This document shows, one piece after another, positions 15,747-24,957 of a stretch of 64,000 nucleotides of DNA; position 1 is the first letter of the stretch; every line of letters begins with the position of its first letter. The DNA comes from Undibacterium parvum (GTDB lineage: Bacteria > Pseudomonadota > Gammaproteobacteria > Burkholderiales > Burkholderiaceae_D), in the NCBI RefSeq assembly GCF_003955735.1, contig NZ_CP034464.1, positions 992,001 through 1,056,000 on the forward strand, read 5' to 3'. The translations under genes and the position numbers were made by a program. The notes below the pieces were generated by a model. It was given only the letters and a program-made list of their open reading frames with translations. It did not search any database and was not told the DNA's origin.

Positions 15747-18700
15747 CTAACTACCGCCCTTCATGATTTGCTGCACCTGCTTGAAAGCGGCCAGCAAGCC
15801 CGTGGCCGAGGCCACGCCACCAGCCAAGATCTTCAGCATATCGCCACCGACTAAGGCAACCCAGGCCAGCAGCAGCATAATCGCTACCCCCAGTGGATAA
15901 CGCAAGGTTTGCCACAGATCGCCCGGTGGCGGTGCTTCCCATAGTCTTTGCTGGGCTTCAGGCGCGGCGCGTAGCACAAAACGTCGTAAGCTCTCGGATG
16001 CCACTTGCAGTTGCGGGTCATGATTTAACCAGCCCAGGCGTAGTAGACCTTCGACCGCCGGACTGTGCGTCGGCAGAGGATAATTTCCACGCGCCACCAG
16101 ATACAATAATTGCTGCTGCGATTCAGGTAGTTTGTCCCAACGGTTGCGATACGATTGCAGCGCCAGCTTGCCTATCGTCAGCACGGTTTCGTGCAGGGAT
16201 TTTGTAATATCCAGTTCGGCCTCGATTTGCAGGCGCAAAGACGGCGACAGCGGCGTCAACTCACGCTGCAACAATAGCCGTTTAGGCGCATCGCTGTGAC
16301 GCGCCCACTTCTCTGGCAAAGCAAGGGCGGGAGCGGGCGGAAAATGCGCCACAAATTTAGCGGACAAGACCGTACGCATCAGCCCACGCAGCGCCAAAGA
16401 GCTAATCACGTAGGCCAACAGCAGTAAAGCCACGCGCCACGGCCAGCTCAAGAGCCCATTAATACGCGGCAGAAATACCGCATAGTGATCAACCCTATTG
16501 GCAGCATTGGCACTAGACAGCGCCGTTGCGGAGGCGCCGCTATCGATCACGCAATAGTCCTCATCATCGCCGGCAAATTTCCCAGTTTTGTAGCGCTTCG
16601 GCGTCTGCTGCGAAATCGCATCGCCAGCAGCAAACAGCATGGCCTGATCCGGGGTCAGTTTGCCGGCCAATTCTAGCGCAATTTGAGTGAACGTCGATTC
16701 CCGGTTTTTGCTCTCGCTGCAAGTACGATTAGCGGGAGGATGCGTAGCCGCAAACTGAAAGCTGCGCAGATTTTTATCGTTGATCGAAAAGATTTCGCGC
16801 AAGCCCTGCTCTCTCGGCTCAGGTAAAGCAAAGCGTTCATTTGACTCAAAACGTTCAGGAAAATGCATTTGTCCAAAGTCTTGCAGTTTTTGCTGCTGCG
16901 CTTGCCAACGCTCGGCCAGTGCTACCCCAGCCACGTATTGCAGGCGCTGCTCGATCTGATCTGCGCTATTGCGCAACATCACCGAGGCTGGCAGCCACAC
17001 CAGGATCGCCATCACCAGCACTGCCCAGCGCCGGTAATCACGATAAAAATGGGGAATGGCCTGATGTTCCGCTTGACTACTGGTAGCAGAGCCAGAATCT
17101 GCCTCAACAGAAATTTCGGTCGCGATGCGTAATAAGCTGCGTCTGAGCAAAAAACTGGTCGCCAGCATCAACAGGAAAGCCAATAGCAGCGGCGCGGCAT
17201 GCTTAGTCCAGAGGCTTGCAGCACCGTGCCACAGGGCGTCCGGCGTGAGTAGTAACAAGACTTCAGCAATCTGGCACAGCAACAGCAAAGCAAAAGCACA
17301 TAACTGCCAGGCCGATAGCTTGGCTGGCATCAAGGCACCCTCAGGGGCGATACGCTGCCAAACACGCTGTGCCAGCCAGACGACAGAGTCAGGCGCAGCC
17401 CACTTTCCGGCTTGACTCAGGAGCGCCACATTGATCGCCAGCGTGCTGATCACGATGAGCGCATTGGCAAGCACAAAAGACAGATAACTCAATCCGGCCA
17501 AGACTAGATATTGACTGAGCGCATGCACTAGCAACAGCCCGCACAGCGGCCGGTAACGCCTGCGCAACTGCCATTGCGGCCAGGCCCAGGCCGCACGTTT
17601 GCCACTCAGGCGCGCCAGCACATAACAAGCGAGTAATACCAGCAAGGGCGATAGGCAAAAGCCCAAAGTGAGTAGGGTAATATTTGCCAAGCCAAGTTGC
17701 ACAGGTCGTAGTTCTGCGATCATCACCAAGGTCCAGGGCACATAGGCCAGCGGCTGCACATGAAACTGCACACTATGACCGTGATAATGGCCGCCAAAGC
17801 TATCGGTGTTGCCGTATTTCACGGCCGCCAGCAAGCGATTATCTTGCTGGCTTTCATTAAACAAATTTTCCGCCAAGACCCGCCCGGGCGCACTGTGGTA
17901 CAAGGCGATACCAGTCTGATTATCGATCACCACATACTGAAAACCCGGCGGTGGCGGCATAAACTCAAAACTGTAGGCGGGGAAACTCCCCGAGATAAAT
18001 TGTGTGCCCTTATCCTTATCCTTATCTTTATCCTTATGCAGCGCCAGCGCCAGTTGGCTGCTTAACTGGGCATCGGCGCGATTATACAAACGCTCTATGA
18101 CGAAACCGTCCAGACTCCATCCGGCAATTTTTTTCGGTTCTGGCCATGGCCATGCCTGATGATTCACCAGCGCCTGCAAATAGCCACGCCCCTCGGCGGT
18201 GGCTGCTGCGCCATAGGCCGGTAGTAATTGGGTGTACTGCAAAATTTTCTTATCAATACGGCCCTCACGATCGAACTCGAAGACCGATTCCAAGATGGGC
18301 AAAGGGGGTGGGTTATCTGAAGCGAGGAAGGCAGCATGTGGCACGCAATTACGAACGCGCGCCTGCTGCTCGGTATGCGCAGTCAAAATAAAGCAATCAA
18401 AGTACGCTTTGCTGTTTTTATCCTGCATGGTTTCAAGATGCGAGTGGCTTAGCTTAAACGCCGAGGCCTCGGCAGTCTCATTCGTCCCTATAAGTTGAAT
18501 ATCCGTCCACGTACTATGCCGATTCATCAGTTCTGACACCGCCACATCCAGCTCAGCCTGCCAATTACTCGCCATTTTTACCGCCACATTCTTAGCCGAC
18601 TCTTTCATCACATCCACGGCAGCGCGATAACTCCCCCAAGCCCATAGGCCGAGCACGATCGGCAAGACCAGTAACAGCGCAGAGGCAACCAAGGCAAACA

Positions 18701-20375
18701 CACTACGGGCCGGCACCGCCTGTAATTGCTGAGAAAAAAACAGATTCAGCCAGGGCCAGAAAAACAAGACCACCAGTAACACACACAACCAGAGTAGAAA
18801 GGTGCCAGGCTCCAGCATTTGGGTAGCTGCCATCAAGTGCTGCTCACGCGCGCCCACCAAAAACAGTTTTTCATTGGCGCAAGTCTCAGTCTTGCTAGAG
18901 CAAAAGCGTACCGGCAATTGCACTTGCTGGGTGTAGGCGCGTACTGCACGGTTATCGATCTCAAAATCGCGCATGCGGGCGCCAACCGCGCGTGTTTTGC
19001 TGGCCGTTTTATCGGCTTCGCCAGCGGACGATTTATCATCGAGTAAGGCGAGTAAATCCAATACCTTAGGCAGCAGTGTGGCAGGCTGATAGAGCTTGCT
19101 TTCGCCCGTTATTTTGGTGATAGGTTTTTGCAGGGTCAGCAGCACTTTGCCATCTTCGCGCACCAGATACACGGCATCGAGTGCATCAAACCAATTGCCC
19201 TGGCCAAGAAAATTTTTCAAGGCGATCTCGACCGGAATTTGCTGGTCGCGCGCGCCACAGCGATAGATGCGCGCAGTACCTGCATCATCAAATTGCTCAC
19301 TCCAAAAGGCCAGAGAAGTACCGTTATTTTTCCGGCATTCCGGCACGTTTTTTCTCAGTGAATAGGGCGCAGAAGTTTTGGCTAAAGACAAGCCTGCATG
19401 CATACGTAAAGCTAATTCTTCGGCGGTTTTTGATCCTTTCGGCATCCAGGCGCGCAGATTATTTAGCGCACACGCCTTGAGGGATTCTTGCACTTCTTTT
19501 TTATCTACGGAGCTCGCTGCTTTGGCCTTTTCTGGTTTGCTTATCTGCCCTAAGGTTTTATCTTCTTTAGACTTAATTTCTGTATTTTTGAAGGCTGCTT
19601 CGCACTCTTTTTCAGCCTTTTCATAAATAAGTTTAATCGCCTCACGCTCGTCATCGAAGTCTTGATAACTAACATCTTTAGCCTCCTCGCAAAGATGCAA
19701 AGCTAGTGCAGTTTCAAAACGATCGGCATAATGAACTGGCGGCGAGGCTACGCACTTAGCAAGCAGCGCCAGACGCGCAAAATAGGCGATCACGGCTTCA
19801 TTTTTTTTCGCTTGCAACTGCGCCAGATTAAGATATTTCCAATTTTGCGGTGCCGTCTTTTTGCCCCCGATTTCTAGACGGACAACATTCAAAATTTGTT
19901 CTGCGACTAATTTACTCGCCGCTTCAGGCGCTAACAAATCGCTAAATGTCTGCTGCGGATCCAGCGGCGAGACAAATTCCCAAAATACTTCGGGCGCCCT
20001 GCCTTTGAGTCTTTCGGCAATCATCACATCCACCATGCGCGGCTTGGGCAAAGAATCCTGAGCCTGCAGCAAGACCTCATGCGCCCTGGCAAAATCTGCA
20101 AGGCCGACATGAAAATCACTGACCGGTGCATACAAAGAAAAGGCCTTGGCCACCTCGATCGCCTGGCTCAGCTGTAGCTGCACTTCGCCCAAGCTGCGAA
20201 AAGCGCGCTGATCGCGGTAGTTGATCTGCTCCTGGATCACCAGATAATAGTAAAGCCCGGCCGGCACGATAATCATCGCCGCGCACAACAAGAGTATGCG
20301 GGCCGCCGAAATCGAGCGATTGAGCAAGCGCGGCAGCAGTGCGGTGTCGCTCTCCTGCGCTGGATTAAGACCCAT
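15747..20375 (-). CDS. Unrecognised large multi-domain membrane protein (1542 residues)
   Basis: I do not recognise this protein. The ATG at 20375 is chosen because AGGGGAG precedes it; a frame from 20525 would add 50 unconvincing residues. In order: an N-terminal membrane helix (ILLLCAAMIIVPAGLYYYLV), about 450 soluble, probably periplasmic residues, two helices (TFLLWLCVLLVVLFFWPWL and the next), a second periplasmic region whose end (YVPWTLVMIAELRPV) resembles Cache sensor domains, a block of about six helices, a third extracytoplasmic region, one helix, a cytoplasmic winged-helix-like stretch and a final helix before a basic tail. There is no kinase, GGDEF, ATPase or transport signature. 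A (DK)n tract comes from a hexanucleotide repeat. Monocistronic and flanked by direct copies of repeat C. Confidence 0.8.
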   Translation of the reverse strand: MGLNPAQESDTALLPRLLNRSISAARILLLCAAMIIVPAGLYYYLVIQEQINYRDQRAFRSLGEVQLQLSQAIEVAKAFSLYAPVSDFHVGLADFARAHEVLLQAQDSLPKPRMVDVMIAERLKGRAPEVFWEFVSPLDPQQTFSDLLAPEAASKLVAEQILNVVRLEIGGKKTAPQNWKYLNLAQLQAKKNEAVIAYFARLALLAKCVASPPVHYADRFETALALHLCEEAKDVSYQDFDDEREAIKLIYEKAEKECEAAFKNTEIKSKEDKTLGQISKPEKAKAASSVDKKEVQESLKACALNNLRAWMPKGSKTAEELALRMHAGLSLAKTSAPYSLRKNVPECRKNNGTSLAFWSEQFDDAGTARIYRCGARDQQIPVEIALKNFLGQGNWFDALDAVYLVREDGKVLLTLQKPITKITGESKLYQPATLLPKVLDLLALLDDKSSAGEADKTASKTRAVGARMRDFEIDNRAVRAYTQQVQLPVRFCSSKTETCANEKLFLVGAREQHLMAATQMLEPGTFLLWLCVLLVVLFFWPWLNLFFSQQLQAVPARSVFALVASALLLVLPIVLGLWAWGSYRAAVDVMKESAKNVAVKMASNWQAELDVAVSELMNRHSTWTDIQLIGTNETAEASAFKLSHSHLETMQDKNSKAYFDCFILTAHTEQQARVRNCVPHAAFLASDNPPPLPILESVFEFDREGRIDKKILQYTQLLPAYGAAATAEGRGYLQALVNHQAWPWPEPKKIAGWSLDGFVIERLYNRADAQLSSQLALALHKDKDKDKDKGTQFISGSFPAYSFEFMPPPPGFQYVVIDNQTGIALYHSAPGRVLAENLFNESQQDNRLLAAVKYGNTDSFGGHYHGHSVQFHVQPLAYVPWTLVMIAELRPVQLGLANITLLTLGFCLSPLLVLLACYVLARLSGKRAAWAWPQWQLRRRYRPLCGLLLVHALSQYLVLAGLSYLSFVLANALIVISTLAINVALLSQAGKWAAPDSVVWLAQRVWQRIAPEGALMPAKLSAWQLCAFALLLLCQIAEVLLLLTPDALWHGAASLWTKHAAPLLLAFLLMLATSFLLRRSLLRIATEISVEADSGSATSSQAEHQAIPHFYRDYRRWAVLVMAILVWLPASVMLRNSADQIEQRLQYVAGVALAERWQAQQQKLQDFGQMHFPERFESNERFALPEPREQGLREIFSINDKNLRSFQFAATHPPANRTCSESKNRESTFTQIALELAGKLTPDQAMLFAAGDAISQQTPKRYKTGKFAGDDEDYCVIDSGASATALSSANAANRVDHYAVFLPRINGLLSWPWRVALLLLAYVISSLALRGLMRTVLSAKFVAHFPPAPALALPEKWARHSDAPKRLLLQRELTPLSPSLRLQIEAELDITKSLHETVLTIGKLALQSYRNRWDKLPESQQQLLYLVARGNYPLPTHSPAVEGLLRLGWLNHDPQLQVASESLRRFVLRAAPEAQQRLWEAPPPGDLWQTLRYPLGVAIMLLLAWVALVGGDMLKILAGGVASATGLLAAFKQVQQIMKGGS
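18008..18037 (-). repeat. Hexanucleotide tandem repeat inside the 1542-residue gene
   Basis: Five units of CCTTAT (the fourth is CTTTAT) encode an alternating Asp-Lys tract. Six-base units keep the frame, so copy-number change would lengthen or shorten the tract without breaking the gene. Confidence 0.8.
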
Positions 20376-20555
20376 AAACAGCTCCCCTACATGGCTGGCA
20401 ACGAAACGTGGCGCAGATAGTCGAAAAGGCAAGAATACGCCTGTCGGCCAGTATTCTCCTATTTCGCCATGATCACAAGTGCAATTGTGGTTTTTTGATA
20501 TGTAACCTAAATAGGAAGCCACCACAGCAAGCTGGCTGCCTGGCGGCTATTTAAT

Positions 20556-20634
20556 ATACTCCCGCCTGTATATTTTTAGTGCCCAATAAATACGTTGGCA
20601 AATGGCGAATATTTAAAAAAAATAGGGGGAGTAT
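20556..20634 (+). repeat. Repeat family C, copy 2
   Basis: Ends ATACTCCC and GGGGGAGTAT; central hairpin TGCCCA-ataaatacgt-TGGCA. Closely similar to copy 1 and in the same orientation. The remaining 20635-20897 is AT-rich upstream sequence of the cyclase gene in which I see no gene. Confidence 0.85.
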
Positions 20635-20897
20635 GCTTAAATTTTTAAAAAAACTAAGCGCTTTTATGGCAAATTAGCGGTGCCGAGGTAATTGCTATTT
20701 GCATACTTTATAGATAGAAAAATGCTACTTGTGATAACAGATAGAATCATAGATACTGCTATCTATTGCGGGGATTTCCGACTCTTTACGACTAGCAATC
20801 CGCCTCATCGACCATGCTGATTTTGCTGGCGAAGAGCCGCAAAACCACTGTATTTCTGTTGCAGAAGACCAGTAAACCATTCGGAGCCTGACTATCT

Positions 20898-22187
20898 ATG
20901 AATGCCAGCGGCACACCAGTAAATCATAGGCACGCGATAGAATCTTCGCTCGATGGCTACCTACACGTTTCGCATACGGGGCACCTCATCGACGTTAACG
21001 CCGCCTATTGCCGGCTCTCGGGCTACTCACACGATGAACTGATAGGCATGCATATCTCGGCATTGGCGGAAAATCCCGAGCTTGCCAGGCAACATACTGA
21101 ACTCATCATCAGCCTTGGTAGTTACCGTTTTGAAACCAGCCATAGACGCAAAGATGGCAGCTGCTGGAGCGCGGAGGCATCAGCCACCTATTCCGAGGTT
21201 AATGACGGTGAAATGTTTGGTTTTTTGCGCGACATTAGCGAGCGTAAGCGACTCGAATCCTTGCTGGTCCAAACCGAGAGACACTTCGCGCTGCTGGTGG
21301 CGGCAACACCGGTCGGGGTATTTGAAACCAACGCCAGCGGCGCCTGTATTTTTGTCAATCATCAGTGGTCAGAAATGACCGGCCTATCGCAAGAAGAAGC
21401 GAGCGGCAATGGCTGGATCGCGGCGCTACATCCAGACGACCGCGAACCGCTGGCAAACGCGTGGAGCGCGGCCGTCACCGAGGGTCTGCCATTTCGCCAG
21501 GAATACCGTTTTATCGACAAGCAAGGCAAAATCACCTGGGTTCTCGGGCAATCTCAAAAGTTACTCTCCTCAGAGGGTAAAACCCTGGGCTACATAGGCA
21601 GCACGACCGACATCAGTGACAGTAAGCTGTTGGCGGCACAAATCCATGAGATGGCCTTTCTCGATGCACTCACCCAACTGCCCAACCGGCGCTACCTGCA
21701 TGACCGCCTGCGTCTGGCGATTGCCTTAAGCAAGCGCAAGAGTAGTTACGGGGCGCTGATGTTTATGGATCTGGATAACTTCAAACCCGTCAACGATGAA
21801 TGGGGACATGAAGCGGGCGATCAACTCTTGGTGGAAGCGGCGCAGCGGATTAAAGCTTGCTTACGCGAAGTCGATACCGTGGCACGTTTTGGTGGCGATG
21901 AATTTGTCGTGATTGTCAGTGAGTTAGATAATAATTTGGAACACGCCACTGACCAGGCCAAGGTGGTGGCGGAAAAAATACGTCAGAGTTTAAGCCTGCC
22001 GTTTCATCTGCGTTCTAGTCTAGAAGATCTAGCCGCTAGCGACTCGCAGCATCAAGCTTCGGCCAGTATAGGCGTGGTGATGTTTATCAATGAGGGCGAC
22101 ACCCAAAACGACATCCTGAAATGGGCCGACCACGCCATGTATCAAGCCAAAAAGGCGGGCGGCAACACCATCGTATTTCATACTTAG
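20898..22187 (+). CDS. PAS-PAS-GGDEF diguanylate cyclase
   Basis: A 429-residue cytoplasmic protein with two PAS domains (about 13-125 and 130-250; the second ends in the PAC-like GYIGSTTDISD) and a GGDEF domain. The catalytic motif is ARFGGDEFVVIV, preceded at the right distance by the inhibitory RxxD (REVD), so the enzyme should synthesise cyclic-di-GMP and be feedback inhibited. No membrane segment, no EAL domain. Monocistronic; a family-B repeat follows the stop by 11 bases. The signal sensed by the PAS domains is unknown. Confidence 0.93.
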   Translation: MNASGTPVNHRHAIESSLDGYLHVSHTGHLIDVNAAYCRLSGYSHDELIGMHISALAENPELARQHTELIISLGSYRFETSHRRKDGSCWSAEASATYSEVNDGEMFGFLRDISERKRLESLLVQTERHFALLVAATPVGVFETNASGACIFVNHQWSEMTGLSQEEASGNGWIAALHPDDREPLANAWSAAVTEGLPFRQEYRFIDKQGKITWVLGQSQKLLSSEGKTLGYIGSTTDISDSKLLAAQIHEMAFLDALTQLPNRRYLHDRLRLAIALSKRKSSYGALMFMDLDNFKPVNDEWGHEAGDQLLVEAAQRIKACLREVDTVARFGGDEFVVIVSELDNNLEHATDQAKVVAEKIRQSLSLPFHLRSSLEDLAASDSQHQASASIGVVMFINEGDTQNDILKWADHAMYQAKKAGGNTIVFHT

Positions 22188-22197
22188 CATTTGTAAG

Positions 22198-22258
22198 ACT
22201 TACGCAAAATCGCCCCGGCGTCCTAACATCCGCCTTGCTGGAACAATTCTGCGTAAAT
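22198..22258 (+). repeat. Repeat family B, copy 2 (internally deleted)
   Basis: ACTTACGCAAAATCGCCCC at the left and TTCTGCGTAAAT at the right, 61 bp instead of 96: the central hairpin is missing. It lies between convergent cyclase and depolymerase genes. Confidence 0.75.
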
Positions 22259-22327
22259 CCTAATTTTCTATCCATGCCTGATGCGCAAAGCCGCGCCCGA
22301 AGTGACACGAGCTTGGCCTAACACACG

Positions 22328-23377
22328 CTACTGACTCGCCACAACCTTAGTCAACGGTGCTGTCAAGCGTTGCACCATGGCGCGCACTGCCTTCAATTGC
22401 GAACCAGACTGCAAGGCATAATTTGGCCCGGTGTAACCAAACCAGTCCCAGCAGCCTTTAGGGTTATACGGAATCGTGCTGGCGTTCACCTGCGGATACA
22501 GCACGATGATGCTATTCGTGTCGGCCCAGTCGTTATAGCTGCTCTTGCCATAGAAATCATCCTGCACCACCGCGGCAGACTGCAAGCAGCCATGGAAAGC
22601 CACATGCACCCGGCAAGCATCGCCTTGCTTGCAATTTTGCGGTACGTAAGCATAGGCGTCCGCAGCCATGCCGGTAGAGGCGTCCGAAAACTCACTTTGA
22701 TTAAAGCTGATCAAGCTACCGCTACGTTTTTTTGCCGGTGGCTGCATGGCTCCGTAAATATGCGTCAACATGGCACCGGGTTGATCGTAAGCCTTATGTT
22801 TGACGCTGCAGTGACTGATGTAAGGCGCAGCATTGGCATCGCAAGCATTACCAAAGGCAGGCGTAATCAGGGCATGCCCGGAAGGCATATTATTCACATA
22901 CAGTAAATTGGCCTGAGGCACGCCCAGATCCTTGAAAAAAGCCACAGTCGCATCGACCGCTTGCTGATACACCACCGTATCCTTAGTGCCGCTAAAGACG
23001 TAGATACGATCATTTTGCAAGTCACTCAAAGGATCAATCTGACCGGCCAAAGCAAAACCCTGCGCTGCCACCAGCATGCCAGCTGGATTTGGCGGTACAA
23101 ACGGCACTAAGCCCATACACACCGCGGCATTGAGCAGACTGCCCGCCGCGCAATAATAAGGCCCGCCCGCCACCACACCAGCGCCCACCACCGAGCTGGA
23201 AAAAGCGACTTGATATTGCACTGCCATAAATGCCCCGGACGACAAACCGGAGACCGACGTGGCCTTACTGCTAGCACCAAAAGCCGGCAGGTTTGGCGAT
23301 ACTTTGCTATTGGCTTGCGCCATTGAAGTGCTAGCAATAACGAGGGAGAGAAAAATTGCGGGGCGAAACAATTTCAT
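22328..23377 (-). CDS. Extracellular short-chain polyhydroxyalkanoate depolymerase-type esterase
   Basis: A 349-residue secreted alpha/beta hydrolase. The signal peptide runs to about MAQA-NSK. The lipase box is SGLSSGAFMA, placing the catalytic serine early in the mature protein as in the type 2 PHB depolymerase family; CRVHVAFHGCLQ is a second family signature. Cysteines in the mature protein fit an exported enzyme. I chose the second ATG (23377), six bases after AAGGAG; the ATG at 23380 is only three bases from it. It probably hydrolyses PHB or related polyesters outside the cytoplasm. Monocistronic. Confidence 0.9.
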   Translation of the reverse strand: MKLFRPAIFLSLVIASTSMAQANSKVSPNLPAFGASSKATSVSGLSSGAFMAVQYQVAFSSSVVGAGVVAGGPYYCAAGSLLNAAVCMGLVPFVPPNPAGMLVAAQGFALAGQIDPLSDLQNDRIYVFSGTKDTVVYQQAVDATVAFFKDLGVPQANLLYVNNMPSGHALITPAFGNACDANAAPYISHCSVKHKAYDQPGAMLTHIYGAMQPPAKKRSGSLISFNQSEFSDASTGMAADAYAYVPQNCKQGDACRVHVAFHGCLQSAAVVQDDFYGKSSYNDWADTNSIIVLYPQVNASTIPYNPKGCWDWFGYTGPNYALQSGSQLKAVRAMVQRLTAPLTKVVASQ

Positions 23378-23752
23378 CATAAGCTCCTTAAAAAGTGGAA
23401 TTAGATATCGACTGTCAGGGTGAATTGATGCAACGCACAATCCCTGCCACGCAAAGATTCTCATATAAAAAGAGAAATTAAAAGCACTTTTTATATTTTT
23501 ATTTTAGCAATAAAAAATGCTTTTTAAATGAGGGGCTTAGGCCAAATTGTTGCTGCCAGACAGGTCGCCATAAGCAGTTTGACAGGGCGGGAGAAACCCG
23601 CATCGCATGATGGAAATCCGTAATAATTAGAATAAAAAATACCAATTGGCGTCTGTTTAAACGGCATATTTACCCCTTTCAACGCGGGGTTCAGCCACCC
23701 TACAAGGCTTACGGGTACAAAATATGCACCCCATGCGCACTTATTTGCCAAA
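23378..23752. other. Intergenic stretch without a recognised gene
   Basis: AT-rich upstream region of the depolymerase gene, then a GC-richer part with a short hairpin (ACCCCTTTCAACGCGGGGT near 23672). A 75-codon minus-strand frame at 23524-23751 has no ribosome site or recognisable domain, so I do not call it. Confidence 0.5.
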
Positions 23753-23786
23753 TTGTCATCTTCCTGTCATTCGCAGCGCCTACTCT
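23753..23786 (+). promoter_or_regulatory. Candidate Pho box and promoter of the PEP-CTERM gene
   Basis: TTGTCAT-CTTC-CTGTCAT (23753-23770) is a pair of 7-bp direct repeats with 11-bp period, matching the PhoB-binding Pho box, followed after ten bases by TACTCT (23781-23786) as a possible -10. The site is about 175 bp upstream of the ATG. Confidence 0.4.
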
Positions 23787-23945
23787 GCTCGGAGGGAGGT
23801 CCAGAAATCAAGGCTCAAATCGAACCGAAGATGAAAAATGAAGCAGCAATTAGCGCTGTGTGATATTCGCAGCAGTATTGGAAACGGCACTTTCCTATTC
23901 GCATCAAAACTCACTTGCAGCTTACTTAACGCAAAAAGGAAAACA

Positions 23946-24581
23946 ATGAAAAATTTCGTCTACATCATAGCGATTAGCCTTACATTATTTGGCAATGCCA
24001 GCGCTGACGCACTGTATACTTCAGGCGGTTTCACGCTTGCGACTCAAGGAGTGCAACCCAAGTCATACGTACATACCGATAGTTCAGAGGGAGTAGATAC
24101 ACTTTTTTCACTTTCGCAAAAAAGTACACTCAACAGTATTGTTTTTGGAAGCTCACTCGATGCGACTGCGTTCGAACCTTCGAATTGGTCAGTTAAGCCA
24201 AGCATCAGTATTTTTTCGATGTCATGGGAATTTAAAGCCTCTGCCTCCAGCTTAGGATCACCTGCAAGCGTTACACCAGGCAATTATTTCAACTACGTTA
24301 AATTCGCTGTGGACAATGTTGTTCTGGATGCCGGAAGTTATAGAATTTTTTGGGCTCATGGCGCATCAGAAATGCCGTTTTATGCCACGCAAGGCGAGTC
24401 AATTCATTACTCCAATCCGGCCTACCAATACACTTTAGATAATACCTCCTTAGCCTTCCAGGTACAGGGGGTATCCGCAGTACCAGAACCACAAAATTCC
24501 GCCATGTGGCTAGCTGGCTTAGGACTACTAGCGGGACTGGCACGCTATCGCAGAATAAGCGCAGGCATATCAAGAATGTAA
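23946..24581 (+). CDS. PEP-CTERM sorting domain protein
   Basis: A 211-residue exported protein. I start at the ATG 23946, preceded by AAGGA, which exposes a signal peptide ending near GNASA-DAL; a frame from 23838 would add 36 residues with no signal function. The C-terminus holds the PEP-CTERM signal: VPEP, a hydrophobic helix (MWLAGLGLLAGLA) and a basic end (RYRR). Such proteins are cleaved and sorted by an exosortase, usually to the surface in polysaccharide-producing bacteria; no exosortase is in this window. The body is beta-rich and not recognisable. A terminator-like hairpin follows at once. Confidence 0.85.
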   Translation: MKNFVYIIAISLTLFGNASADALYTSGGFTLATQGVQPKSYVHTDSSEGVDTLFSLSQKSTLNSIVFGSSLDATAFEPSNWSVKPSISIFSMSWEFKASASSLGSPASVTPGNYFNYVKFAVDNVVLDAGSYRIFWAHGASEMPFYATQGESIHYSNPAYQYTLDNTSLAFQVQGVSAVPEPQNSAMWLAGLGLLAGLARYRRISAGISRM

Positions 24582-24588
24582 GCGCAGC

Positions 24589-24626
24589 GTATTGCACCGT
24601 CTTCAACCTACACTACGGTGCAATAC
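24589..24626 (+). terminator. Stem-loop after the PEP-CTERM gene
   Basis: Perfect 12-bp stem GTATTGCACCGT / ACGGTGCAATAC with a 14-base loop, starting seven bases after the stop. The following GTCCTTGTCTG is only a weak T tract. Confidence 0.55.
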
Positions 24627-24777
24627 GTCCTTGTCTGTTGTGGCACTAAAGCTCACTCTGTACCAGCGCTTAGCTTGGACTACGCCTTATCAGCCTAAGT
24701 TATTTCAAAGAACGTAGATAATTGTTAGGCTAACTAGCACTAGCTAGCTCACTGAATCATTCCCAGCACTAATTAAC

Positions 24778-24857
24778 ATACCCCCACCCAGTACATTTCA
24801 ATCGCACAATACACATATGCGCGATGACGGTGTTTTTACTAAAAATAAGGGGAGTAT
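24778..24857 (+). repeat. Repeat family C, copy 3
   Basis: Ends ATACCCCCACCC and GGGGAGTAT with central TCGCaca...GCGCGA hairpin, 80 bp. It lies about 100 bp upstream of uppP and would fall in its promoter or leader. Confidence 0.8.
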
Positions 24858-24957
24858 ATGCAAGCCACTGGTTTTGCTTAAAACTTGCGCAGCGCACAAG
24901 ATGCCCTCGTGTTAAGCTTCGTGCCGCCGCATTTCTCCCACTTTTTTTCAAGAAAAC

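Noticed and set aside
15623..20634. Composite transposon around the large membrane gene
   Set aside because: The flanking repeats are only about 80 bp, contain no transposase and the same repeats occur singly elsewhere; treated as dispersed elements.
23524..23751. Minus-strand 75-codon frame between depolymerase and PEP-CTERM genes
   Set aside because: No ribosome site, no domain; it overlaps the candidate regulatory region of the PEP-CTERM gene.
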